Source: Laburnicola sp. R22_1 (Eukaryota > Ascomycota > Dothideomycetes > Pleosporales > Didymosphaeriaceae). Taken from it: a stretch of DNA of 64,000 nucleotides. The position numbers and the translations under genes are program-made. The notes beneath the pieces are model-generated. The model ran no database searches. It saw nothing but the letters and a program-made list of their open reading frames with translations, and had not been told where the DNA came from. Shown in pieces: positions 12,011 to 22,934 of the stretch. The first letter of the stretch is position 1. The number at the start of each line of letters is the position of its first letter. The stretch is taken from contig JACONQ010000012.1 of NCBI GenBank assembly GCA_014281115.1, positions 2,232,001-2,296,000 on the forward strand, read 5' to 3'.

Positions 12011-13016
12011 AGCAGCTGTGAAGGAGCGACGAAGGCACAAATGGGAAAACAACTAGGAGAACGTGGAAGGTGTCTGATTGTTTCGTTCCGAGCAGTAGAT
12101 AATGGCCAGCTCGACCCCTCTGTCCCGCGCTGACGTAGCCAGCATGTCAGCGATTCGTTGGCCCGGTGCAACTCGGACCGAGCTCAGTGTTTGGCACTGC
12201 TTGCTAGCAATCCTGAATCACCCAGATCTAAGCGTCTTCCTCCGCATTCACTCTTGTGTGGGGGCATTTGTTTTTGAACGGCCCGAAAGCGGCTTTTGAA
12301 CATTACCGAGGTACCGTACCGAGGCTCGGAGCAAATGCCGACATATATGTAACATCGGCAACCAAGACCTTGGAGTCAGACCTCAATCAGTTATGGCGGC
12401 AGCTTTGTCAGTTTACACTCAATGGAACCTACCAGTATGAGCCTTGGGGGAAAGGGAGAATGACTAGCTAGTCTGTCCAAACCTGCCGTGGTGGTCATGG
12501 GGTCCGACTCTCAGGGGATGTCTAGCCAAGTGAGGTGAAGCTTCTTTGAAGGTAACAACTACACGTGCACCATACGTACCCGTGAACGACTACAGGACCG
12601 CCAACATTCCCCAGTAATTTCTCAGTGTTTTGTGTCTTGAATCTGAAGCCCTTCCATGATGCTGGCCACTCTCAAGCGAGAGTACGAAGGGATGAACGAC
12701 CGCCAAGCGAGGCTGCGACGGCCGCCATCTTTGAACTTGCCAACTGAGCACACAACGCCGCATCAAGAGACATTCACCTGCACGGTCCCCGCCACCACCC
12801 GCCGAGCCTCTCGCCAGCCTCCGCCTGTCGCTCTTAAATGTCGCAAAGACCAAGCGCATCGTGTTTGCTCCTTTCAGCGTTTGCACGCTGGCCTGAAGGT
12901 TGACCCACGTCCGTCACCGCGACTCGCAGCACAGCCGCTCACCACGCTTCACGCTCGACATTCACTCCACCCGCTCTAGCGCACCCACGAGGCAGGGACT
13001 CATTACATCACAAGCT
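12011..13016. other. divergent intergenic region
   Basis: About 1 kb between the dehydrogenase (minus) and the deubiquitinase (plus), so it should carry both promoters. No coding frame with support was found. Confidence 0.5.
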
Positions 13017-15224
13017 ATGGGAGATCATTACGAAGAAAACAGGATATTCCAGGCTTTCAACCAACGGAAGCTGGACGCGGAGTCGCGCACAACGGGCTTA
13101 GTAGCCGTGTTGCTTACCGTCGTCGCCGGGTTATACACCATCTGTAAGGTGCTGGAGTTTCTCGGATACCCAGTGTGGCTCTGGGTACACATGGCGGTAG
13201 ACCGGATAGGAAGTCTCCGGGTCCTCTGCGGATCATGGTCCGGCGGCTCTGCATCACCGAACAACGGCTCGGCTTCCGGCGACGATACACAGAACCCAGA
13301 GATGCAACGAGGAAACATGTTGAGCAGAGCCTTCGCGCTCACCAGCTCCAACCTTCTGCAGAAGGGTGTGAGAGGAGTCGCGGGTGCCTTCTCCAAGGGA
13401 TCCAACGACGCCCCTCCAGGCTTGGGCAACTGGGACAACTCTTGCTACCAGAATAGTGTCATTCAGGGCATGGCCTCGCTCCCTTCTCTCCACGACTACC
13501 TCGCAAAAGCCACTGTTGAATATTCCAGTCTAGATAGCGATTCCACAAACGGCGCGCTTTTCGACATGATAAAGAAACTGAATGAGCCCGGTAACCATGG
13601 TCAGCATTTTTGGGTTCGAGGCAAGCTTAAGAGCATGAGCACATTTCAGCAGCAGGACGCGCAAGAGTACTATTCGAAGATATTGGATGCGCTGGACAAG
13701 GAGGTGCGGAATGAGACAACCAAGAGAAGGTCCAGTGAGTCATGGCTCAATGCTGCGAAGATTGCCGCTAAGAGCTTGAAAGATGTTCCCGAAGATGCTA
13801 TGCGTAGTGACGAGCCATCTTCGGAAGATGGCACAGGGGACGGTACCAAGGCTGCGCCAAGGCAGCAGAAGGCCTCGCTCAACCCTCTGGATGGGTTGCT
13901 GGCTCAGCGCGTGGGCTGCATCAAGTGCGGCTACACGGAGGGCCTCCAGCTGATTCCTTTCAATTGTGTTACCGTGTCGCTCGGGAGCAAGTCCGTTTAC
14001 GATATCCGCGAATGCCTTGACGAATACACAAACCTGGAGTATATTCAAGGTGTAGAATGTGCGAAATGCACTCTTCTGAAGAACGAGGCAATACTTGCTC
14101 CTTTGGCGCCGCGTTCGCCGGCATACGCAGAGAGGCTCAAAGCTGTCCAGGATGCTCTCGCTGACGACGACTTTGACGACAAGACGCTGGTCAAGAAGTT
14201 CAAAATCTTGAAGAAGAATTGGACTCAGAGCACGAAATCTCGACAGGCTGTAATTGCTCGTGCGCCAAAGGCACTTGTGCTACACGTCAATCGGAGCATT
14301 TTCGATGAAATGACGGGTGCACAATACAAGAACACGGCTACTGTTGCGTATCCGAGGATTCTCGACCTGGGGAATTGGTGTCTGGGCAGCGACGAGACCC
14401 GGGAGGAGTGGCCAAGGGACCCGAATCAATCCATGCTGTGTAACGCAAATGCCGCGCCTATGACAACCTCTCCGTTCCAGTACCGATTGCGAGCGGCCGT
14501 GACGCATTATGGCAGCCATGGTAATGGTCATTACGTCTGCTACCGCCCTCACGCTATGAAACCTAGCTCCGAAGCTGGAACGGATATGGAGGAAGTAGAA
14601 GCTACCAGAGAGCAATGGTGGAGGTTCAGTGACGACTCAGTTTATGCTGTACCAGAAGCAGAAGCCCATCAGGGTAATGTCTTTATGCTGTTCTATGAAC
14701 GTATGGACGGCGAGGGTACAATTCTTAGGCAAACGTCGAAAGCAGGGCAACAAACTATTGCGCGAGAGGATGATATTCCATTGCCTACTACTGGACTAGG
14801 CTTACCTCAAGCTATCGACGGCGATATCGCACTCTCGATTCCACTACCAGACGAGGATGATGACCTGCTTGCCGACCAGCCAGTCAAGGTAGCACATGCC
14901 GATGCTACGCTGCCTCCTGTCGTACCATCAGTAAACCCGCCTGTCGCTCCGCCATTAGATACGGCTCCGCAACCCGATATATCGGTATACCCTACCTCAC
15001 CGCACGAGTCATCACCTACAGCTACCCACGAAGACACTGAAGTCTCAGAAGCCGACTCTGAAGAGGCGACTTCTACTCTGCTCATGTCAGAGGACGAGGC
15101 TGACACCACAACAGCACCGCTCAATTTTAAAATATCACAGAGTCCGCATCTGATGCGCACGGCAGGAGAATCGTCAGGTCGAGGCGAGGGCAACAGGGCA
15201 AGCTTGCCCATGGTCACCGCTTAG
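13017..15224 (+). CDS. ubiquitin carboxyl-terminal hydrolase, Ubp1-like, membrane-anchored
   Basis: Single exon, 735 aa from the ATG of MGDHYEENR at 13017. The frame runs further upstream but without an ATG. One hydrophobic segment near residues 26-45 (TGLVAVLLTVVAGLYTI) suggests an ER or membrane anchor, as in yeast Ubp1. The USP (peptidase C19) fold follows: catalytic Cys143 in GNWDNSCYQNS, catalytic His505 in HGNGHYVCY, and the Asp-containing block WWRFSDDSV. A zinc ribbon is visible as CIKCGYTEGL and VECAKC. The C-terminal third is acidic, Pro/Thr-rich and probably disordered. Role: removal of ubiquitin from conjugates. Confidence 0.93.
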   Translation: MGDHYEENRIFQAFNQRKLDAESRTTGLVAVLLTVVAGLYTICKVLEFLGYPVWLWVHMAVDRIGSLRVLCGSWSGGSASPNNGSASGDDTQNPEMQRGNMLSRAFALTSSNLLQKGVRGVAGAFSKGSNDAPPGLGNWDNSCYQNSVIQGMASLPSLHDYLAKATVEYSSLDSDSTNGALFDMIKKLNEPGNHGQHFWVRGKLKSMSTFQQQDAQEYYSKILDALDKEVRNETTKRRSSESWLNAAKIAAKSLKDVPEDAMRSDEPSSEDGTGDGTKAAPRQQKASLNPLDGLLAQRVGCIKCGYTEGLQLIPFNCVTVSLGSKSVYDIRECLDEYTNLEYIQGVECAKCTLLKNEAILAPLAPRSPAYAERLKAVQDALADDDFDDKTLVKKFKILKKNWTQSTKSRQAVIARAPKALVLHVNRSIFDEMTGAQYKNTATVAYPRILDLGNWCLGSDETREEWPRDPNQSMLCNANAAPMTTSPFQYRLRAAVTHYGSHGNGHYVCYRPHAMKPSSEAGTDMEEVEATREQWWRFSDDSVYAVPEAEAHQGNVFMLFYERMDGEGTILRQTSKAGQQTIAREDDIPLPTTGLGLPQAIDGDIALSIPLPDEDDDLLADQPVKVAHADATLPPVVPSVNPPVAPPLDTAPQPDISVYPTSPHESSPTATHEDTEVSEADSEEATSTLLMSEDEADTTTAPLNFKISQSPHLMRTAGESSGRGEGNRASLPMVTA

Positions 15225-16829
15225 CAAGCGTCCATTCTTTCTGTTGTTTTTACTGCAATGGCATTCGCGACGGCGTTTAGGTTGAATTGGAGAGCGCAAG
15301 AGGAGTTATTGTTTGAAATCGAATGAAGGGATGGCGGCGTTGGTGGGGGAGGCGTTCGATGCCTGTTGCCCGTGGGTTCAGGCTGGCGTTTATTACTGCT
15401 ATCACTTCTTTGAGACGTAGTCTTCCGCCCGAATACAAAGGTCACATTTCAATGACTATGTGCATTCGTTGGCAGGGATCCTGCATTATTGTGATAATAT
15501 TTATCTACCACGGGTAAGCTCAGTGAGTATGGAGTGATCGCGTGAACTAGTGTTGTTGCACACCTCCTTCAGCAGGTACTAGGTGCACAGCATCTATGCC
15601 AATAATCCTACACGATTACTATCTCTTACCTACGAAAAAATTGATCTTGTGTCGTCCCCTAATCTGCACATGGAACTCCGTATCTCTAGATGTTACAAAA
15701 AGAAAATTAACCCCTCATTCTCGCCGCTCACAGACAGACACGCACAGCCAAAAAAAAAAGTGCAGAAAAAGAAGATCGTATTGACCATGCCAGGGGTCGA
15801 CTGATAGAGAGTTAGCTAAGGATCTTTGATAGATGAATACGGTGATCGAACACTTACACCTGGAATCTCTTGATTACTGTTGTATCGTAGTCAAGCGCCT
15901 TGCCATTGGGCCACATGGCCGTTGAACGGATTCTTGTGATTTGATGCACGGTTCTTGAAATTGAAAATAGAAGACGCTGGGCAGAGAGAGGGAGGGGGCT
16001 ACGTGTTGTGGGAGATGGGTACTAGGGGGTGGGGGGATGATGGGTGGGTGGAAATTTCTTTGTTTGGTGGGAGCGGGGGTTGGAATGTGGGCGATGTGGG
16101 GCAGGGGCATGCGTCATTCGAAATGTTTGGTTACTACTACGTGGGAATCTGAAGGAGCCGCGACCTCTTATTGTGTGATTTATTTGCTATTTTTCGCCCT
16201 TGTACACTAGATACTTGGATTACTGGGTCAAAGAAGTTGCGTTGTGCAGTGCCGGTGGTGGCGGGTAGGATTCTGTTGGTCAGGATCATGCACCACTACA
16301 CATTGTAATCCCTAGAATGTGCTCAGAGTACTGGATTTGCTTTGTTTCAAGTTGCACGGCATTATACATTTGTGCAGGTGTCATATACCAGGTGTTTAAG
16401 GGGTTAACGCTGACAAGATAAAGGATTGTGGGATCTAGTTTGGCGGTCGAATTTACGGTGTGGAAGAGAAAGAGAACTTGACAGAGGCACCTTGGCTATT
16501 AGATACACTGTAGGTAGGTCCCTGTGTGATATGGACTGTCTATGATTGTGTGTGTGCTGACATTGATCAAATGCATAGCATTGATTACGCTGTGTTCTAG
16601 TGATGCGACTATCTACCTAGGTAACTTAACTTCTTCTACTATCTTGAACCCGAGATTCTGATGCACAGCGTTGGTGAAAAGTATATAGCACCACATGTGG
16701 ACAGCATTCTTCTAACAAACAGTGCACTGATTACGACGCCACGATGCCAGTATCGGCCCCACGCCATAAACAGCAGCTCATGGAATGCATATGCAGTAGG
16801 TTCTAAACGCTCCATTCACGACCTCCAAT
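15225..16829. other. convergent intergenic region with G-rich tract
   Basis: 1.6 kb between the 3' ends of two convergent genes. No coding frame is credible. The plus strand has a run of G-tracts at 16007-16080 (see findings). Confidence 0.5.
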
Positions 16830-17618
16830 CTAGAATCCAGACCGCACAGCTCCCTCAAGCCACGCTACACCCGCAACGACACCATCCACAATCCTCACCC
16901 CATTCCCATCTTCCTCTCCAAGCTCCTCTACACAAGCTTCCCTCACCATCTTATCCATTCCAGCCATGCCAGCGCACCCAAGACAGATGGCACCAACCTT
17001 GCCTTTCCTCAGCAGCCTCTTCACCGCATCCTTCATGCGCTTGCGCACCTCCTCTGCCGGTGCATCGTGCAAGTCGGTAGCATTCAGTCCCGTTGTTTCC
17101 ACGCCTGCGAACCGTTTACTCGCCTCCGACCCTGTGCCTAGAAAGTCCACCACAGCTTCAGAAAGGATCTTCTCCCAGACCTTCCCTGTGCTCACAATGC
17201 CAAACTTCTCGTCCGGGTGGATGATCTGGAGACTCGTGCTAACGCTCGCTTCGAAGATGCCGGTGACGGGTCTACGAGCAGCCTTTATGGCCTTCTCGTC
17301 TTTCAATAGCGGTACGAGGGGATGCTTGGAGTAGCACGCAACGAGGAAACCATCGTGTTGGTCGAACACTTTTCGTAGCTCAGGTAGACAGTGCTTTACG
17401 CTCTCGGCGGCGTCGTCCTCGTCGTTGATGCTCTTCGGCCCCGATGGTGCGGTGAAGTATTTGTGGGCGGTCTACTAGCTGTCGTTAGTTGCTTGTGAAG
17501 CTGCGGTGAGTGAGTGGCGTTGATGAACATCTTTGAATTGGAGGAGATCGACGAGCGGTTTGAGCGCGTCCGTCATCGACTTTGTCGAGTTTGGTTGGAT
17601 GATGAGAATTGAGCGCAT
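16830..17618 (-). CDS. Asp/Glu/hydantoin racemase family protein (DCG1-like)
   Basis: Two exons (17618-17529 and 17471-16830) joined across a 57-bp intron with a CTAAC branch point give 243 aa. The N-terminus ILIIQPNSTKSMTDAL is the family's substrate-binding start. The two catalytic cysteines expected for the Asp/Glu racemase fold are in FLVACYSKHPL and AICLGCAGMAG. Length matches yeast Dcg1 and allantoin/hydantoin racemases. Likely role: racemisation of a hydantoin or allantoin-type compound in nitrogen catabolism. The usual N-N-P-N at the start is Q-P-N here, a mild deviation. Confidence 0.88.
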
Positions 17619-17859
17619 CTTGTTGTATCTTGATGTGCGATATTCTCCCATGAATGCCGGCGATGTTCGTCGCGGGGGAATAATGGCGGGGCCGTACAGA
17701 TTCGTGGGGCTGGTGATGATGACGCAACGCAAACGCTAGACAGGGGTGGGGCTCGCTTGGTGGATCCAAGTTTAGGTCATGGTAAGAACCACAGAATACG
17801 TTCCCGGCTCACGGTTAGGCCACGCGCACATGCCTGGAAGCCTGTAATTCATTGCCAAA

Positions 17860-18817
17860 ATGGTCTCGGGGGATATACCCAACAGCTATCTTCCTTCCAG
17901 CTTCCTCTCAGCCAGACCTTCCGTCATCTTCGAAGATTTGGATTACTTCAACTGCGAAAGGCCATTTCCTTCGCCTGCAGATGTTCGAGCGAACCCGATA
18001 TTTGCAAATATGTTCGGCTCTCGTACCGCAAGATTGGAATCATTAAACCTTTTTGTCAAATATGGGGTCCATGTCACCGCGTCCGAAGGACTATGCCTCC
18101 AGGCAATGCCACATCTCTTACCTGGCCAAGTGCATGTTCCCGAGGTATATGGATGGTGTGAGGATGGAGGCGAATGCTACCTCTACATGGAGCTCATTGA
18201 AGGCATTACCTTGGAGAGCCAATGGGAGTCGCTCTCCGACGGGGCGAAGACAAAAGTCTGTACACAACTGCGAGCTATCTTGGACAGCCTACGCAAGTTA
18301 GAGCAGGACCCGAACGATCGGTTTCTTGGTAAGCCCCCTCGCTCCTTATAGAGCGACACTCGTACTAATCTACACAGGCCGAATTGACAGGAAGCCCCTT
18401 CTTGACATTGTCTTCACGTACCCAATGAAACCTCCAGTCGGGCCCTTCCCCACTGTCAAAGAGTTTCATGATTGTCTCTCTACTCTGGCCAGGACCGGCA
18501 AGGGAATTCAGTTTGCTGATCCGGCACGAACTACTAATCCACAGCGGGGATCCCTTCCAGACAATGCGAGTGTCGTTTTCACACATGCTGATCTTCACCC
18601 AAGCAACATAATAGTGTCTCCGGATGGTTCTGGTAAGATACTTGCTATTGTTGACTGGCATCAGTCAGGATGGTATCCGGACTACTGGGAGTATTGCAAA
18701 GCTCTGTTTAGCTCTGATTCCGATTCAGATTGGGCCAAGGAGTATATTCCACAATTTGTCGATGCTACTGAATTTCATGACTTCTGGGCTTGGTATCACC
18801 GGTGTCTGGGGCACTAA
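17860..18817 (+). CDS. aminoglycoside phosphotransferase (APH) family kinase-like protein
   Basis: Two exons (17860-18328 and 18378-18817) with a 49-bp GTAAGC...ACACAG intron give 302 aa. The ATG sits in a good context (GCCAAAATGG). Kinase-fold features: LFVKYG as the probable ATP-lysine strand, YLYMELIEGITLE as the hinge, the catalytic loop FTHADLHPSNII (HxDxxxxN), and AIVDWHQSGWYP carrying the metal-binding Asp. Such genes are abundant in filamentous ascomycetes and their substrates are mostly unknown. Nothing in the sequence points to antibiotic resistance. Confidence 0.87.
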
Positions 18818-20161
18818 AGATAGAACACAGTTTCCTACAGTAGAGATACCGAGGATAAGAGTGGGTATAATCAACCAAACGGAACTTAGTATTTGAGGTC
18901 GACTAATAGCACAGACTAGATGTTGAAGTAGCTTCCTAGGCCTGATCATCCTGATGACAGTCAAAGATTGACATGGCGATTTCAAAAGCACCACGTTGAT
19001 GAGACGCATCTATGATATTGAGGACTTTCCGGAGATACCTGTCAGGGATGTGCCTGGTCTCGAGTGAAGGACGGGTAACTATAAGTCTGGTCGAGGCAGT
19101 TGTTTAGTTTATACGTAAGTAATTAACGGCCTTCTCGTCGGGGCCTCTGACTCTTAAGATTCATGTCCCCCTTCCATCCAGAGTCACTCATCCGTCCTCC
19201 AGCGTCTCACCTCGCATCCTCTCTTCCCATGGTCCTGAGGATTCACAGTAGACTCAAGATTGAAGCCGTGACGATGAGGCGTTTCACAAGATAGTGCTTA
19301 GTCACAAGAGAGTAACATTGAAAACAGCGTGCAGAAAGCTGAGCCGCCTAGATTAAGTATCTAGGTCCATAGGTATACTGATAGTTCCAGGTACGACATC
19401 CGCGACAGGAGTCGAGCTGAGGACCTCATAACTATCTCAGGCACCGCTGCGCCGTGTGTGCCACCAATGCTTCCTCTGCCTGCCAAACGCCTTCGCCGAA
19501 TCGGGGTATTAGGATAGATTTGACAAATCGAACGCGAGCTTTCAATCGTCAGATAGTGCGAAGCAGATATACAAAGGCAACATACAATGTCGTAACATCG
19601 TCAGTGCTGCTTGCAGTCCTCAACGGAAGCAAGAGAAGCGGCCGCAGCTGAAGCGGAAGGGAGCCCGGCGGGCGCCATGCTTGTCGACGATTATACCACC
19701 GCCTACTCGTAGTTAGTAAATGCGAAAACACGTGTATATCAAGCGCTTCTGCTACTCACCAACGTGGCGGCCACCCCAGTGCTTTGTCCACATGAGACCC
19801 ATTGTGAGATGTGTTGTTGTGTCGGGTAGGGCGCGAAGGTGATAGGGTTGATTATTTGGTTGGAGTTGAAGGTGATAATCTTTGAGTAGATGTTGGAGCC
19901 CGTGGAGACCGAGTTCGAGGTCGCGGGAGGTTATATAGTAGACGGGTGTTAAAGACCAAGGAAGCAAGCTTCGTGTTGGGGCTCGGCATGCCTCATTGTC
20001 ACGGTCCAGACTTGCTGCTGCGCCACAGATGTGGCGCAGCAACAATTCGACTTGTTACGCTAGAGTGGGGGACCCCGGTACTCACTGCCTAGAAACCTCC
20101 AGCACACCTCCCTCTCTACACCACCAACACGTCGCTACCGCTCTCGACACAAACAATAGAG
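18818..20161. other. gene-poor region with tRNA-like fragment and perfect palindrome
   Basis: 1.3 kb without a credible protein gene. It holds a 76-bp tRNA-like stretch on the minus strand (19390-19465) and a perfect 26-bp palindrome (20016-20041), both described in findings. A tiny spliced 41-codon minus-strand frame (19814 to about 19640) is not convincing. Confidence 0.45.
20016..20041. repeat. perfect 26-bp inverted repeat, 2-nt centre
   Basis: Two 12-bp arms (TGCTGCGCCACA and its complement) flank GA. The arms are GC-rich and would form a strong hairpin, or could be a dimeric protein-binding site. Confidence 0.85.
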
Positions 20162-20660
20162 ATATTTAAGCTACCCTCTCAGCTGCGTCTCACACTCTCC
20201 AACGTTCTACAATTCTTCGCTCAGCAACCCCAATACATAAACTATCACTATTCGCCTTTGCTACCAATATCACAGCCGCCAATTCAACTTCAACCACAAA
20301 ACAATGGCAACGGCAACGTCCAGGACAACAACCAGCAGCGTCGCGACGAACGATTTCGATACGTCGATACCTTCCTCAAAAACAGACTCCTCAAATACGG
20401 ACTTGGACTTGTTGTTCTCATCACTGTCGCCATCCTGTATAGCCGTGGCAATATTCCTATATCCACAGTTCAGAACTCCGCCGCCAAAGCGCTCAACGTT
20501 GCTCGTCGCCTCATTCGCCGAGAATAAATATACATTCAAGGACAACCTCAAAACGATAAGTGCTCTTGCTCTATTAGTCAAACTTAGAATAAGTCAGGTG
20601 CTGACACCACCAAGCCATTGCCAACATTTTCAAGAAGTACCCAACTCCTATCGCTCTTAA
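20162..20660 (+). CDS. possible small membrane protein gene, frame and start unresolved
   Basis: Two overlapping frames look protein-like. One (20162-20527) encodes a chain with a clean membrane segment (YGLGLVVLITVAILYS) and a basic end (ALNVARRLIRRE), but it has no ATG and would need an unseen upstream exon. The other (20304-20660, 118 aa) starts with an ATG in an ideal fungal context (AAAACAATGG) but has Ser/Thr-rich unstructured content. The upstream CT-rich stretch resembles a fungal leader. I recognise neither product. Confidence 0.3.
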
Positions 20661-21383
20661 TATCGCTAGCTTGCGTCCCAATAACCGCCGCCTCCCCAGT
20701 TCCAGAGATTCCGTTCATAGTCCACAAGCGACACATTTGCGACGCCTTTATAGGTCTCACTCATTCCCATTGCTAAAAAGGCAGCTGGTATGTGCCCCTC
20801 GCCTTCCATATTAGAGATGCGCTAACGCCTTACTAGAACACCCCCCCGCCATCAACAAAGCCCACAACAGCCAGATGAACCTCGCCCATATGCGCGGTAG
20901 AAGCTGGCGATAAGGACTAGTGTTTAGAAGACGCACTGGTGCAAAGGCGCGACTAGTTTAATACGCCAGTTTGCTATATCAATACTACTTACATAGTTCT
21001 AATACAATTCACTCTTCAACAGTGGTACGTGTGAGACGTCGGTGAGTACGTGAATAAGTGAGGCGGTTATTTGACATGTCCGTGCTGTTTGAGATGCCGA
21101 TGCGAGGACCCCTAAACGCTGTCATTGTAGGATAAGAATGCAGTTCCAAGTGCTGAGAGGATATCCATTGCGCCTATGACCCATTTCATCCTATATATGT
21201 ACTCGTACAGATTGACCTCGCGCGCCCATATGCCCACTCCCAAGCTCCCAATGCAAAGTCCGGATTGAGGTGTATCAAACATCTGCCAGAGCCTCCCGAC
21301 AGGCATCTGCGCACAGGATTCCTTTTCCGTGAATATCAAGCGCGCGCAAGGTCACTTGTGAAGAACGGTCGTGTGGTATTCGA
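20661..21383. other. intergenic, nothing supported
   Basis: Short frames only, none starting with ATG in a convincing way. Lies at the 3' side of TIM9. Confidence 0.5.
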
Positions 21384-21760
21384 TTACCGGCCCAGGGCGC
21401 CGCCGGATTGCGCCATTGCAGCGTTCTGCTCCTGGAAGCGGTCGCCCAGGCGCTGTGAGCCCTTCATGTGCTTGTCGACGCATCGCATGATGCAGCTCTC
21501 TTCCCGTGAGGTGAGCGACTTGCTCTCGAAGCTGTTGACGCAGTTGTCGAAGCACTGCTGGACGAGGTTGGAATACATCTGACAGCGTCATTAGCATGTT
21601 GCGAGTCAAATAATATCCCAAAGAGCGATATCATACGTTCATGAACTCCTTCATCTGCTTCTTCTCCATGCGGGTTTGCAGCTCACGCTGCTCGGCGGCG
21701 GAGAGGCTGTAGGCAGTCAGCATGGGTATGGTACAATAGTCGGCTGACGCACGAGTCCAT
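21384..21760 (-). CDS. TIM9: mitochondrial intermembrane space chaperone Tim9
   Basis: Three exons (21760-21753, 21706-21637, 21578-21384) with introns of 46 and 58 bp give 90 aa. The first exon is only 8 nt; its splice gives [15 protein letters not shown], the normal Tim9 N-terminus. An alternative ATG inside the first intron (21723, MLTAYS) is less likely because the intron has a good branch site and acceptor. The twin CX3C motifs (CFDNC and CIMRC) that form two disulphides are present, along with the family-conserved SLTSREE and CVDKHMK. Tim9 works with Tim10 to carry hydrophobic precursors across the intermembrane space to TIM22. Confidence 0.95.
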
Positions 21761-22934
21761 GGTGTCGCGAAGGTGGTAGATTGGAAGTGAGATGTGGAGG
21801 CTTGCTGATGACGGTCGTCAGGCTGGTCAAGAACGCAAAGTAATGGCAGGAGCGATGCTTGGGAGCTTCTTCCAGGCAGTTTTTTGGGAAGGAGCTAGGG
21901 CCTCGAGCTGCACTGTTCCTGGCGGAGCTAACAGCAGCACTCGCACTCGACAAGAAGAGTTGGGAACAGGTACAATAGTCTGTCTACATTTGCTCGGCTG
22001 CTGATAAGACGGGACCAATCCTTCCGCCTTCAAGGTACGCAGCCCAGGTCCATCCCACACGCCTGCTGTTCGTCTTCATGCGGTGAAGATGCAATACATG
22101 CACGCCTCATAGGTACGCTTTGCCCTGTAGGCGCACCGATAGCGGCAGTAAGCCGCTGCAGGTCACTCACACCTCGCCATTCACATGTGCATGCTAGAAG
22201 GAAGAGCCCTACAGTGTAAACAACCAACAGCTCATGCCATCGTCCTGTGTTCCTAGGTTCGTTGCCCGGCACGAATACCATGTATTAGCGCCAAGCCCAG
22301 CTCTTTATCATCCGCCGTCAATGGGCGAGGCCGCATACGTATATCAACGCCCGCCGCATCTCACTGCATGATACGCTGTGCTCTCCGCTGATCGTGTGGC
22401 TGTGGCTCGGCTCGCAGCGCGTGTCGTCTTGCGTCGTCCACGGGTGAGAGAGGCCAGTGAGGGACCACTACTGAGGGTGCCAGTGCCACCTTGATATCAC
22501 CGCCAAGCTCCGTCGCCAGTCCAACATCGGCCCTCTCGCGCTGCGATCCAACGTCCACGGTCCCTGCATGCTTTGCGTCGTCGTCTCGAAGTGCACCCCT
22601 TCGTCACGCCCTCTCGCCTTTGTGCCCGCTCGAGTTCCGCCGTTTGTTGCTTCTCGTGCCTCGCCTTGCGCTCCCCGGTCCAGGTCCACCCGCCGTGTCA
22701 AGCCCGCTCCGACCGCTGCTCTCGCGCCAGCACATCGCGCTTCCTCCCCCACCGTCTGCACGCCGTCGCTACACTGAACAGCATTGTCCAGAAGCGCATC
22801 CGCTCGCTTGCTGCCCGCGGCCGTCCTCGTTGCGGCCTTCCTCGGTCGCTCGACGCGCCCGCGACACGCTGCGCTTCCAGTAGCCAGCGACAGGCTCCGC
22901 TGGAGAGCTGCGCAGCTCTTCGCCGTTGCCCGCC
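21761..22934. other. divergent intergenic region
   Basis: 1.17 kb between TIM9 (minus) and the RhoGAP gene (plus). The right half is rich in C and T with many short antisense frames, typical of a fungal promoter and long leader. No gene is supported. Confidence 0.5.

Noticed and set aside
12011..12052. N-terminal extension of the dehydrogenase (FSHLCLRRSF), which looks like a targeting peptide
   Set aside because: It would start at TTG. Without an ATG or upstream exon I start the protein at 12010.
12900..13016. Upstream extension of the deubiquitinase frame
   Set aside because: It begins with TTG; the ATG at 13017 precedes the expected N-terminal sequence.
17860..18817. Antibiotic-resistance gene reading of the APH-family protein
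   Set aside because: The fold matches, but fungal genomes carry many APH-fold proteins of unrelated or unknown function, and the context gives no hint of resistance.
19640..20045. Tiny spliced minus-strand frame (MGLMWTKHWGGRHVGG...)
   Set aside because: Splicing is possible (donor GTGAGT, acceptor GAGTAG), but the 41-residue product is basic, featureless and unsupported.
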